Assembly (NCBI RefSeq): GCF_001687105.1
Contig: NZ_CP014599.1
Location: 62,001 to 126,000 of the forward strand
Direction: 5' to 3'
DNA from: Salipiger sp. CCB-MM3
GTDB lineage: Bacteria; Pseudomonadota; Alphaproteobacteria; Rhodobacterales; Rhodobacteraceae
Length of the DNA stretch: 64,000 bases
The position numbers and the translations under genes are program-made. The notes under the pieces were generated by a model, which saw only the letters and a list, made by a program, of their open reading frames with translations, made no database searches and was not told where the DNA came from. This document shows, piece after piece, positions 35,707 to 45,076 of the stretch. Every line of letters begins with the position of its first letter. The stretch's first letter is position 1.

Positions 35707-36921
35707 ATGACCCAGTACCTTGCCAGCCGCATGGCGGCCGTACGCCCCTCGCCGACCATCGAACTTGCGCTGAAGCTGCAGCAGATGAAGGCCGAGGGCC
35801 ATGACATCATCAGCCTCGGCCAAGGCGAGCTCGACTTCGCCACGCCCGAGCATATCGCCGAGGCGGGCATCGCCGCGATCCGAGGCGGGCAGACCAAATA
35901 CACCGCCAGCTCGGGCACGCCCGAACTGAAAGCTGCCATCGCCGCCAAGTTCGAACGCGAGAACGGCCTGAGCTACAAGCCCTCGCAGATCATCGCCGGC
36001 AATGGCGCCAAGCAGCTGGTGTTCAACGCACTGATGGCGACGCTGGATGCGGGCGATGAGGTGATCATCCCCGCGCCCTATTGGGTCAGCTACCCCGATA
36101 TGGTCAGCCTCGCTGGCGGCACGCCGGTGATCGCCCCCTGCACCGCCGAGAACGGCTGGAAGCTCACCCCCGAGACGCTGGCCGCCGCGCTGACGCCCAA
36201 GACCAAATGGGTGCTGCTGAACTCGCCGAACAACCCCACCGGCGCGCTCTATTCCGAGGCCGACATCGCCGCGCTGTGCAAGGTGCTGGCCGATCACCAC
36301 ACGCTGATCATGGCCGACGACATCTACGAGCTGGTGGTGCATGAGGGCAGCTTTGCCACGCCCGCAGCGGTCGCGCCCGAGCTGGCGGACCGCATCCTGA
36401 CGGTGAACGGCGTGTCGAAGGGCTACGCGATGACCGGCTGGCGCCTCGGCTATGCGGCCGGGCCGGAATGGCTGGTGCGCGCGATGGACATCCTACAATC
36501 GCAGAGCACCTCAAACCCCTCGGCGATCTCGCAGGCCGCCACCGTCGCCGCGCTGACCGCGCCCGCCGACTTCCTGCCCGAGCGCAATGCCCGGCTGAAG
36601 GCCCGCCGCGACATGGTGATCGCCGCCATCGGCAAGATGCCCGGCATCACCTGCGCAACCCCGCCCGCCAGCTTCTACGTCTTCCCCGATTGCACCGGCC
36701 TTTTTGGCGCCCGCACCCCCGAGGGCAAGGTGATCGAGAGCGACATGGACGTCGCCGACTTCCTGCTGACCGCGGGCCGCATCGGCGTGGTGCCCGGATC
36801 GGCCTTCGGCACGCCGGGCTATCTGCGGCTCGCCTATGCGCTCGACGACGCGCGGCTCGAAGAGGCGATGCAGCGCGCCATCGCGGCGCTCGAGACGCTG
36901 CAGCTTGCCGTCCCGGCCTGA
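35707..36921 (+). CDS. Class I/II pyridoxal-phosphate aminotransferase (AspC-like)
   Basis: A 404-aa fold type I aminotransferase. Seen are YTASSGTPELKAAIAAKF, APYWVSYPDMV, LNSPNNPTG, MADDIYE and the PLP lysine in VNGVSKGYAMTGWRLGYAAG. The N-terminal GELDF replaces the usual GEPDF. The AspC/alanine-type active site suggests an L-amino acid to 2-oxo acid reaction, perhaps complementing the upstream D-specific enzyme. Flanked on both sides by terminator hairpins. Confidence 0.93.
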   Translation: MTQYLASRMAAVRPSPTIELALKLQQMKAEGHDIISLGQGELDFATPEHIAEAGIAAIRGGQTKYTASSGTPELKAAIAAKFERENGLSYKPSQIIAGNGAKQLVFNALMATLDAGDEVIIPAPYWVSYPDMVSLAGGTPVIAPCTAENGWKLTPETLAAALTPKTKWVLLNSPNNPTGALYSEADIAALCKVLADHHTLIMADDIYELVVHEGSFATPAAVAPELADRILTVNGVSKGYAMTGWRLGYAAGPEWLVRAMDILQSQSTSNPSAISQAATVAALTAPADFLPERNARLKARRDMVIAAIGKMPGITCATPPASFYVFPDCTGLFGARTPEGKVIESDMDVADFLLTAGRIGVVPGSAFGTPGYLRLAYALDDARLEEAMQRAIAALETLQLAVPA

Positions 36922-36940
36922 CGCCCGGCATAAGACAACA

Positions 36941-36972
36941 CCGGCCGCGCAGATCGTCGCGGCCGGCCTTTT
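36941..36972 (+). terminator. Intrinsic terminator after the class I aminotransferase
   Basis: CCGGCCGCG and CGCGGCCGG form a 9-bp stem with an 8-nt loop, followed by CCTTTTC, 20 nt after the stop codon. Confidence 0.75.
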
Positions 36973-36998
36973 CACCGCCCCACCCGAGGTTTCCTGAA

Positions 36999-37925
36999 AT
37001 GACCCTGCTCACCTCCGACGCCCGCGGCGTTTACGTCATCTCCGTCACGCCCTTCACCGACAGTGGTGAGATCGATTGGGACAGTCTCGACCGGGTGGTG
37101 GATTTCTACTTCGAGAAGGGCGCCGACGGGCTGACCATCCTTGGCATGATGGGCGAAGCGCCGAAGCTGACGCAGGCCGAGAGCCGCGCCGTCGCCGAGC
37201 GGGTGATCAAGCGCGCCGCGGGCAAGCCGGTGGTGGTTGGCGTCTCGGCCCCGGGCCTTGCCGCGATTGGCGAGCTGGGCAAAGCGGTGATGGACATGGG
37301 CGCGGCGGGCTGCATGGTGACCACGCCGGGCAGCCTCAAGACCGACCCGCAGACGCTTGGCTATTTCGCTCAGGTCGCGCGCACGCTGGGCAAGGAAGTG
37401 CCCATCGTGCTGCAGGATTTCCCGTTGGCGACCGGCGTGCATATCTCGGATGAGGTGCTGGGCCAGATCATCGACGAGGTGCCGCAGGTGGTGATGCTCA
37501 AGCATGAGGACTGGCCGGGCCTTGCCAAGATCAGCAAGCTGCGCCGCGCCGAGACCAAAGGCCGCCGCCGGATCTCGATCCTCTGCGGCAACGGCGGGGT
37601 GTTCCTGCCCGAAGAGATGGCGCGCGGTGCTGACGGCGCGATGACGGGTTTCGGCTTTCCCGAAATGCTGGCAGACGTGGTGCAGCTGGCCGGCACCGGC
37701 GAGATGGACCGGGCACAGGACATCTTTGACGCCTACCTGCCGCTGGTGCGCTACGAGCAGCAGCCCGGCGCCGGGCTGGCGGTGCGCAAATACGTGCTGC
37801 AAAAGCGCGGGGCCATTGCCTCGGCGGCGCTGCGCGCGCCGGGCGCGGGCCTTGCGCCCGAGGCCATCGCCGAGGTCGAGCGTCTGCTCGCCCGGCAGGA
37901 CAAACGACTGAAGGAGCTGAACTGA
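36999..37925 (+). CDS. DapA-family (DHDPS/NAL superfamily) lyase with atypical active site
   Basis: A 308-aa class I aldolase/lyase-type TIM barrel. The Schiff-base lysine is in VVMLKHEDWPG and the substrate-loop GMMGEAPKL matches GTTGE of DapA. The position of the catalytic Tyr (YNVP in DHDPS) reads QDFP, so it is not a lysine-biosynthesis enzyme and may catalyse another retro-aldol or dehydration. The ATG at 36999 gives the family length; the frame extends upstream into the aminotransferase gene. Its stop overlaps the SDR start (TGATG). Confidence 0.88.
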   Translation: MTLLTSDARGVYVISVTPFTDSGEIDWDSLDRVVDFYFEKGADGLTILGMMGEAPKLTQAESRAVAERVIKRAAGKPVVVGVSAPGLAAIGELGKAVMDMGAAGCMVTTPGSLKTDPQTLGYFAQVARTLGKEVPIVLQDFPLATGVHISDEVLGQIIDEVPQVVMLKHEDWPGLAKISKLRRAETKGRRRISILCGNGGVFLPEEMARGADGAMTGFGFPEMLADVVQLAGTGEMDRAQDIFDAYLPLVRYEQQPGAGLAVRKYVLQKRGAIASAALRAPGAGLAPEAIAEVERLLARQDKRLKELN

Positions 37926-38674
37926 TGGATCTGGGACTGAGCGGCAAGACCGCGCTGGTGCTCGGCGCAAGCCGCGGCCTTGGCGCTGCAAGCGCAACAC
38001 TTCTGGCGCAGGAAGGCGCGCATGTGATCGCCGCCTCGCGCAGCGGCGACGCGCCCGTCGAGGGCATGGAAGGCGTCAAGCTCGACCTGTCGGATGCAGC
38101 GAGCGTCGCGGCGCTGATCGAACGGCTCGCCGCGCAGCCGGTCGACATACTGGTGAACAACTGCGGCGGCCCCGCCGCGGGCCCCGCCAAAGGCCAGAGC
38201 ACCGCAGCCTGGCAGGCCGCCTTCGAGGCGATGGCCGCGCCGATCTTCGCGATCACCGATGCCGCGCTGCCGGGGATGATCGAGAAGGGCTGGGGCCGCG
38301 TGGTCACCATCGGCTCGTCGGGCATCGTCCAGCCGATCCCCAACCTCGCGCTGTCGAACGGCGTGCGCGGCGCGGTTGCGGGCTGGTCGAAGACGCTGGC
38401 CGCCGAGGTTGCCGACAAAGGCGTGACCGTCAACATGGTGCTGCCGGGGCGCATCGCCACCGACCGTCTGGCGCAGCTCGACGGGATCAAGGCCGAGAAG
38501 TCCGGCGCCTCGCTCGACGCGGTGCAAGAAGCCAGCCGCAAGACCATCCCCGCGGGCCGCTACGGCACGCCCGAAGAATTCGGCGCCATGGTCACCTTCC
38601 TGTGCTCGGCGCAGGCGGCTTACGTCACCGGCTCGATGATCCGCGTCGACGGCGGCATGATCCGCGGCATGTAA
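37925..38674 (+). CDS. Short-chain dehydrogenase/reductase
   Basis: A 249-aa classical-type SDR. The cofactor loop is LVLGASRGLGAA, NNCGGP replaces NNAG, and the C-terminal VTGSMIRVDGGMIRGM is standard. At the YxxxK position it reads LALSNGVRGAVAGWSK, so the catalytic Tyr appears to be absent, as in the related 3-oxoacyl-ACP reductase-like group with LALSNxxR. It is translationally coupled to the DapA-like gene and probably works on its product. Confidence 0.85.
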   Translation: MDLGLSGKTALVLGASRGLGAASATLLAQEGAHVIAASRSGDAPVEGMEGVKLDLSDAASVAALIERLAAQPVDILVNNCGGPAAGPAKGQSTAAWQAAFEAMAAPIFAITDAALPGMIEKGWGRVVTIGSSGIVQPIPNLALSNGVRGAVAGWSKTLAAEVADKGVTVNMVLPGRIATDRLAQLDGIKAEKSGASLDAVQEASRKTIPAGRYGTPEEFGAMVTFLCSAQAAYVTGSMIRVDGGMIRGM

Positions 38675-38714
38675 TCGCCGCGCCGCCCTTTGCGAAAGGC
38701 GCATCGCGACACGA

Positions 38715-38743
38715 AAAACGGGCCCTTGGGCCCGTTTTCTTTT
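38715..38743. terminator. Intrinsic terminator between the SDR gene and aztD
   Basis: AAAACGGGCCC and GGGCCCGTTTT form a perfect stem, followed by CTTTT. Positioned between convergent genes, with A/T flanks on both sides. Confidence 0.88.
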
Positions 38744-38768
38744 GCGCTTAAAGCACAGGTGTCGGCCC

Positions 38769-39983
38769 TCAATGGGTCAACCCGCTGCCTCCCACCGCGA
38801 GGATGTTGTAGGGCAACCCCGCGACAGCAATGGTCGCGATCTCTTCGAGGCTTTCCGGATCGACCACCCGCAGCAGCCCCGTGTTCGGATCGGTCAGCAC
38901 GATGCGGTCCCCCGCGACGGCGAGCCTCGGACGCGGATCGCGCCAGTGACCGTCCATCGAATAGGGCTCGGTGACGCGGGCCGAGGCCTCAAGCTGTGCC
39001 GAGAGCATGTTCAGCCTGCTCAGCGTGCCGTCCTCGGTGAGGATGTAGGCGCATTGTGGCTTTGCCGGATCGAGAATGAAGTCCACCCGCCGGAACGGCA
39101 ACTCGACGCGGGTGAAATGAGGCTCGGTGGTGGGGTCGATGATCACCACCGCGTCCTTGCCGTAGTTGCCGAGGAAGACCTGCATTGCCTTCGAACCGAG
39201 CAGCGTACCGGTGTGTGCTTCCGGGAAGTCCTCAGGATAGGGCAGCATGGTGAACTCGGCCGCGTCCCCGGCTTCGCTCAACGCAATCACGCCCTCTTTG
39301 CAGCCCGCCAGCAAATAGCTGCCCGAGAACGCCTCTCCATGCAGATCGGTGCAGATCTGCACCTCGCCAATCTGCGCGCCGCTTGTGTCATAGGCGGCTA
39401 TGCCGATGCGCGGCGGAGCGCTGCCCTCCTCCACCACCGCCTCGGAGGCGACGGAACTGATGATCAAATCGCCCAGAGGTGCGGCAAACCCGTGATGCGC
39501 GCGGTTCTGCGCAAATTCTTCAACCCCAAGCACACCATCCAGCAGATCGCCCTCGGCGATGAACGCAGCATAGCCGCCTTTGTCGAAGTTGATCGCGGTC
39601 TCATGGCCGTGGGTCACCACGTGGAAGGGCCGCAGCCCGGTCAGATGCGCGTCCATCAGCCGAGGCTCGGTCACCGCGATATCCGAATGATCGCCATGAC
39701 CTTCAAGCGCGATGCCGCTGCGCAGGAAATCCACTCGGTCGTCATCGGATTGTACCGCGATCACCGCTTCGCCCGAGGGCGAAGCATAAAGCTTTGACGG
39801 GCCGGTCAGGGTGAAGCTCCAGCGATGTTCCGGCCTGTCCAGATCGAGCGCTGTCACCGCGCCGCTGGCCTGATCGGCAACGAAGATCCTCCACGCGGTG
39901 CGGTCTTTATCGGCATGGGCGCGCTGCCCCGCCGCTGAGGCAAACAGCGCGAGCGCGCTGGCCCCGAGATAGGTTTTCAACAT
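38769..39983 (-). CDS. aztD: Periplasmic zinc metallochaperone AztD-like beta-propeller
   Basis: A 404-aa exported protein with a signal peptide (residues 1-24, near RAHAD) and repeated short blades of a beta-propeller. Early in the protein, residues 94-101 read EGHGDHSD, a His/Asp cluster suited to Zn2+ binding. AztD in Paracoccus binds zinc and hands it to the AztC transporter protein. Here the partner aztABC genes are not adjacent. A Zur-type box lies 103 bp upstream on the shared divergent promoter with the COG0523 GTPase. The ATG at 39983 was chosen as it begins the hydrophobic signal. Confidence 0.82.
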   Translation of the reverse strand: MLKTYLGASALALFASAAGQRAHADKDRTAWRIFVADQASGAVTALDLDRPEHRWSFTLTGPSKLYASPSGEAVIAVQSDDDRVDFLRSGIALEGHGDHSDIAVTEPRLMDAHLTGLRPFHVVTHGHETAINFDKGGYAAFIAEGDLLDGVLGVEEFAQNRAHHGFAAPLGDLIISSVASEAVVEEGSAPPRIGIAAYDTSGAQIGEVQICTDLHGEAFSGSYLLAGCKEGVIALSEAGDAAEFTMLPYPEDFPEAHTGTLLGSKAMQVFLGNYGKDAVVIIDPTTEPHFTRVELPFRRVDFILDPAKPQCAYILTEDGTLSRLNMLSAQLEASARVTEPYSMDGHWRDPRPRLAVAGDRIVLTDPNTGLLRVVDPESLEEIATIAVAGLPYNILAVGGSGLTH

Positions 39984-40085
39984 TGGTAAGCCCCTACGTC
40001 TCTTCAATTTTCGGGCCGCCGCTTCCATTGAGCTCCGACCTGGATCCGGAATCCGGCTTGCAGGCGGCGGCTGGAATCTTTACAT

Positions 40086-40100
40086 TGTTATGATATAACA
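40086..40100. promoter_or_regulatory. Zur-box-like palindrome
   Basis: TGTTAT-GAT-ATAACA is a perfect 15-bp inverted repeat in an AT-rich stretch, 26 bp before the GTPase start and 103 bp before the aztD start. The sequence fits alphaproteobacterial Zur sites (GTTAT...ATAAC), so both genes should be induced by zinc starvation. Confidence 0.82.
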
Positions 40101-40126
40101 TTGCAATATAGAAAATGGAGAGCCCA

Positions 40127-41346
<1,220 letters not shown>

Positions 41347-41347
<1 letters not shown>

Positions 41348-41967
41348 TGCTGGACCTCACCAGAGGCGCAGCGGCCTGCGATGTGGTCGAGGGCGGCTCG
41401 GTGGAGGTCCTGCGCGACCTGCACCGGCCCGGCTGCGCCGCCGCGATCTGGCAGCGCCGCCTGCCGCCGCTTTTCAGCCAGTGGCTGGACGCTTTACCCG
41501 ACGGCTGCCTTCCTGCGCTGCGCGCCAGCGCCCCGCTGCGCGGCGTCGCGGATCTGGTGCAAGGTGCCTGCAGAGCTGCGCGCAGCGGGGCAGACGCCGG
41601 ACAGGCGCTTCTGGCACAGGACGTCGCCCGGCTTGCCGCCGAGTTCTCGCGCATCACCGGGCAGGACGCGCTGCAGATCCGGCTCGACGTGGTGCGCGGC
41701 AATGCCTGCAGCAAGTTCCATGTGGACTATGTGCCGGCCCGGCTGCTTTGCACCTATCGCGGCGCGGGCACGCAATATGGGCTTGCCAGCGAAGCGGGCG
41801 CGCCGAAGCAGGTGCACCAGATGCAGGCGGGCGCGGTGGGCCTGTTCCGCGGACGGCTCTGGCCCGGCGATCTGCCCTGCGGGCTGGTCCATCGCTCGCC
41901 GCCGATCGACGGCAGCGGCGAGACCCGGCTGCTGCTGGTGATCGACGCGGCGCAGGATGATCCGTGA
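41347..41967 (+). CDS. DUF1826 domain protein
   Basis: A 206-aa protein. DUF1826 genes often neighbour COG0523 GTPases under Zur control, as here. The conserved core is DVVRGNACSKFHVDYVPARL, TYRGAGTQYG and LVHRSPP. The pattern His125-x-Asp127 ... His182 ... Arg194 resembles the iron and 2-oxoglutarate ligands of a double-stranded beta-helix dioxygenase. That resemblance is by eye only. No signal peptide, so it is cytoplasmic. Its function is not known. Confidence 0.82.
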
Positions 41968-41994
41968 CCGAGCGTTCCTAAAGGCGCGCGGCTC

Positions 41995-43032
41995 TCAGGC
42001 GGAGCCGCGCCGCACCACCTCAAAGCCGAGGTCGATGACCGAAGACCCGTCTTTGTCACCGCGCAGGCGCGCCAGCATGCTTTGGGCTGCGGCGCGCCCG
42101 AAGGCGGCCATATCGACCCGCACCGTGGTGATTCCCGGCTCGACCGAGGCCGCAAATTCCTGATCGCCGAAGCCGACCACGGCGATCTGCCCCGGCACGT
42201 CAAACCCCTGCGCCTGCGCCTCGACCATGACGCCATGCGCCAGCAGATCGGACGAGCATTGGATCAGCCCGCCGGTGAAGCCCTGTTCGAGCAGCTGCCG
42301 CAGCGCCGCGCGGCCATTGGCCAGCGACGCCTGCGCGTCGAAGAGCGCGCGCGGCACGTCGCCGGGGACATGCTTTTGCCATTCCTGCACGAAGGCCTCG
42401 CTGCGGCGGCGGGCACGCTCGTCCCCGGCAGAGACGGTGCCAACCGTCCGGTAGCCCGCATTCCACGCGAACTCGGCGACGGCGCGGCCGGTCTCGACGT
42501 GGCTGAAGCCGACGCAGAAGTCGATCGGGCTGTCGGTGATATCCCAGACCTCGGCCACCGGGATCTCGGCCCCCAGCAGCATCCGCCGCGCCTGCGCCGA
42601 GTGGTGGATGCCGGTGAGGAACATCGCGTCGGGCCGCCGCGACAGGTGTGCGGAGATCAGCTTTTCCTCGTCCTCGGGTCCAAAGCCGGTTTCCGAAAGC
42701 AGGATCTGATACCCCTCCTCGCGCATCTCTTCCGAGAAGGCCTTCACCATCGAGGAGTAGACGATGTTGGTGATCGACGGCACCAGCGCCGAGATCAGCA
42801 TCGACTTGCTGGTCGCCAGCGCCCCGGCCAGCGCATTGGGCACAAAGCCCGTCTGCGCGATGGCTTCCTTGATCTTCGCAAGCGTTGCGGGCGACACTTT
42901 CGACGGGTCCGACAACGCACGAGAGACGGTGACCTGACTGACGCCCGCCAGCCTGCCCACCGCCTCCATGGTGACGCCGCGGCCCTGACCTTTTCGGCTG
43001 GCCCGCGGTTTTTTTTCCTGCTCCTCGCCCAT
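41995..43032 (-). CDS. LacI-family transcriptional regulator (GntR/GalR type)
   Basis: A 345-aa regulator. The HTH occupies residues 20-45 (TMEAVGRLAGVSQVTVSRAL), followed by a periplasmic-binding-protein-like effector domain (GLIQCSSDLLAHGVMVEAQAQGFDVPGQIAVVGFGDQEFA). It is the last gene of the TctC-TctB-TctA-LacI unit on the minus strand. The palindromes at 46214 and 46323 are the likely operators. I chose ATG 43032; a TTG 9 nt upstream is the other option. The inducer is probably a sugar acid or its product. Confidence 0.93.
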   Translation of the reverse strand: MGEEQEKKPRASRKGQGRGVTMEAVGRLAGVSQVTVSRALSDPSKVSPATLAKIKEAIAQTGFVPNALAGALATSKSMLISALVPSITNIVYSSMVKAFSEEMREEGYQILLSETGFGPEDEEKLISAHLSRRPDAMFLTGIHHSAQARRMLLGAEIPVAEVWDITDSPIDFCVGFSHVETGRAVAEFAWNAGYRTVGTVSAGDERARRRSEAFVQEWQKHVPGDVPRALFDAQASLANGRAALRQLLEQGFTGGLIQCSSDLLAHGVMVEAQAQGFDVPGQIAVVGFGDQEFAASVEPGITTVRVDMAAFGRAAAQSMLARLRGDKDGSSVIDLGFEVVRRGSA

Positions 43033-43072
43033 CGCGCGCAACTTTCTGTCAGCGGCGGTCCGGGCGCAAGCC

Positions 43073-44569
43073 TCAGACTGCCTCGTCCGTGATCTCTTTC
43101 TTCTTTTTCGCCATCAGCGCGGCGCCTGCAACCGATCCTGCGATGAGGATCCACAGAACCACGGCAATCCAGCTCTTGGTGAAAAAGATCGTCGCGTCAC
43201 CAAAGCTCTCGAGGCTCTTGATGAAGTAGATCTCGGCGGACGGGCCAAGGATGAAGCCGATGATGAAGGGCGCAACCTCGAGCCGCAGCTTGGTGAAGAG
43301 CCAGCCCAGAACCCCGAAGATCAACAGCGTCCAGACGTCGAACATGATGCCGTAGTTGATCGTATAGGCGCCGATCACGCACATCATCAGGATGACGGGG
43401 AAGAGGATGTGCTTGGGGATCGTCACCACCAGCGCAAAGTAGCGGATGGCGAAATACATCATGGCGAACATGGCGATATTGGCGATCAGCATGGCGATGA
43501 TCATCGCGTCCCAGGTGCCCGGGTTGTTGCCAATGAACAGCGGACCCACCTGAATGCCCTGCAGGGTGAACGCACCAATGAGCAGCGCCGTCGTCGAGTC
43601 CCCCGGAATACCCAGCGAGAGCAGCGGCACCAGCGCGCCGCCGGTCAGGCCGTTGTTGCCCGCCTCAGACGCCATGATCCCCGCCGGCTCGCCCTTGCCG
43701 AAGTTGCCAGGGCGCTTCGAGAAGGTCTTGGCATTGGTGTAACTGATGATCGACGCCGCCGAGCCGCCAACGCCGGGCAGGATGCCGATGAAGGTGCCGA
43801 TCAGCGACGAGCGCACGAGGTTGATGCTCTGGCCCTTGAAGATCCCGAAGGAGAAGCGCGAGTGCTTGCCGACGTTGATGTCCTTGGTCGAATGGCCCTT
43901 GGGCACGCCGATCTCGGCCTGCTCGAGGATGGCCGCAAGACCGAAGAGGCCGATCAGCACGGGCAGCAGCGAGAAGCCGCTTTCCAGCCAATATTCAGTC
44001 CCCGGCGGCACGAGGCGCAGCTCGCCATTGCCCCCGCGCGAGATGTCATAGGTGCCGATCAGGCTGATGAAGATCCCCAGCACGCCCGAGAAGATACCCA
44101 GCAGCATGTCCGAGGACAGCGCCGCCATGACGGTGAGCGCGAAGAAGATGATCAGGAACTTCTCGACGTAGGAGAACTTGATGGCGAAATCGGCCAGCGT
44201 CGGCGCGAAGAGGTCGAGCACCAGCAGCGAGATGAGGCCACCGACCAGCGAGGCGACGATGCCGATGCGCAGCGCCTTCTCGCCCTCGCCCCTCTGGGCC
44301 ATTGGATAGCCGTCGAAGGTTGTGGTGATAGAGCTTGGCGTGCCGGGAATGCCCAGCAGAATGGCGGGCACGAGGCCGCCCGAAATGCCGCCGACATAGA
44401 GGCCGAGCAGCAGCGCCAGCCCGTTCTCGAGGCCCAGCGAATAGGTGAGCGGCAGGCAGACGGCAACGGCCATGGTGGCGGTCATGCCGGGGATCGCCCC
44501 GAAGATGATGCCGACAAGTGTGCCGCCGACGATCAGCGAGACGAAAAGCGGGGTAAGGATCTCGAACAT
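43073..44569 (-). CDS. Tripartite tricarboxylate transporter permease, TctA family
   Basis: A 498-aa integral membrane protein of about 11-12 helices, the main channel of a TTT importer. Characteristic parts: GAIPGMTATMAVAVCLPLTYSLG, GLVPAILLGIPGTPSSITTTFDGYPMAQRGEGEKALRIG-like loop, FIGILPGVGGSAASIISY and SLGIPGDSTTALLIGAFTLQG. It begins 10 nt after the tctB stop. Substrate inferred to be a sugar acid from the catabolic genes across the promoter. Confidence 0.95.
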   Translation of the reverse strand: MFEILTPLFVSLIVGGTLVGIIFGAIPGMTATMAVAVCLPLTYSLGLENGLALLLGLYVGGISGGLVPAILLGIPGTPSSITTTFDGYPMAQRGEGEKALRIGIVASLVGGLISLLVLDLFAPTLADFAIKFSYVEKFLIIFFALTVMAALSSDMLLGIFSGVLGIFISLIGTYDISRGGNGELRLVPPGTEYWLESGFSLLPVLIGLFGLAAILEQAEIGVPKGHSTKDINVGKHSRFSFGIFKGQSINLVRSSLIGTFIGILPGVGGSAASIISYTNAKTFSKRPGNFGKGEPAGIMASEAGNNGLTGGALVPLLSLGIPGDSTTALLIGAFTLQGIQVGPLFIGNNPGTWDAMIIAMLIANIAMFAMMYFAIRYFALVVTIPKHILFPVILMMCVIGAYTINYGIMFDVWTLLIFGVLGWLFTKLRLEVAPFIIGFILGPSAEIYFIKSLESFGDATIFFTKSWIAVVLWILIAGSVAGAALMAKKKKEITDEAV

Positions 44570-44579
44570 GGGTCGGACC

Positions 44580-44999
44580 TCAGGGCAAAGTCAGGAAGAG
44601 GGGATAGGTGAACAGCCACCACACGAAGGTCGGCCCGACCAGCGCGACGATCAGCAGCGGCAGGATTTGACGGAACCCCCGCTCGTGCATGAACAGGATG
44701 CCGGTCGCCAGCACATAGGGGATCGAGCACAGCAGGAAGCCAAGGCCGGTGTTCGGCCAGATGTCACCCACCGGAACCATCAGCGAGAAGTAAAGCAGCG
44801 TCAGCGCCAGCGCGCCAAGGAAGCGCGGCTTGTCCATCGCCGACCACGAGGCGCGCCAGTAGCTGCCCGCCGCGGCGATGCGCGCCCGGTCGCGGATGAC
44901 GATGGCAAGGCCAAGCAGGCCAAGGACGATCGCGATGATGGTGGGGAAAATCAGGTGTGACGTCTGAAAGTCGATGGTCACACGGGTAAGGTCGCCCAT
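44580..44999 (-). CDS. Tripartite tricarboxylate transporter small subunit, TctB family
   Basis: A 139-aa membrane subunit with four hydrophobic helices (LIFPTIIAIVLGLLGLAIVI, LGALALTLLYFSLMVPVG, LGFLLCSIPYVLATGILFM, LPLLIVALVGPTFVWWLF). It pairs with TctA. Sequence conservation in this family is low, but size, topology and gene order support it. Confidence 0.88.
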   Translation of the reverse strand: MGDLTRVTIDFQTSHLIFPTIIAIVLGLLGLAIVIRDRARIAAAGSYWRASWSAMDKPRFLGALALTLLYFSLMVPVGDIWPNTGLGFLLCSIPYVLATGILFMHERGFRQILPLLIVALVGPTFVWWLFTYPLFLTLP

Positions 45000-45031
45000 T
45001 GGGTCCTCCCTATGGGTAGCTTTTGTCAGTG

Positions 45032-45060
45032 GGTCCGGCCGGGCGCGGCCCGGCCGAACC
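45032..45060 (-). terminator. Intercistronic hairpin between TctC- and TctB-like genes
   Basis: GGTCCGGCCGGGC-GCG-GCCCGGCCGAACC, a 13-bp stem with one mismatch, lies between the binding-protein gene and the small permease gene. It probably stabilises the upstream message. Confidence 0.5.
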
Positions 45061-45076
45061 GAATGTCATCTGGCTA

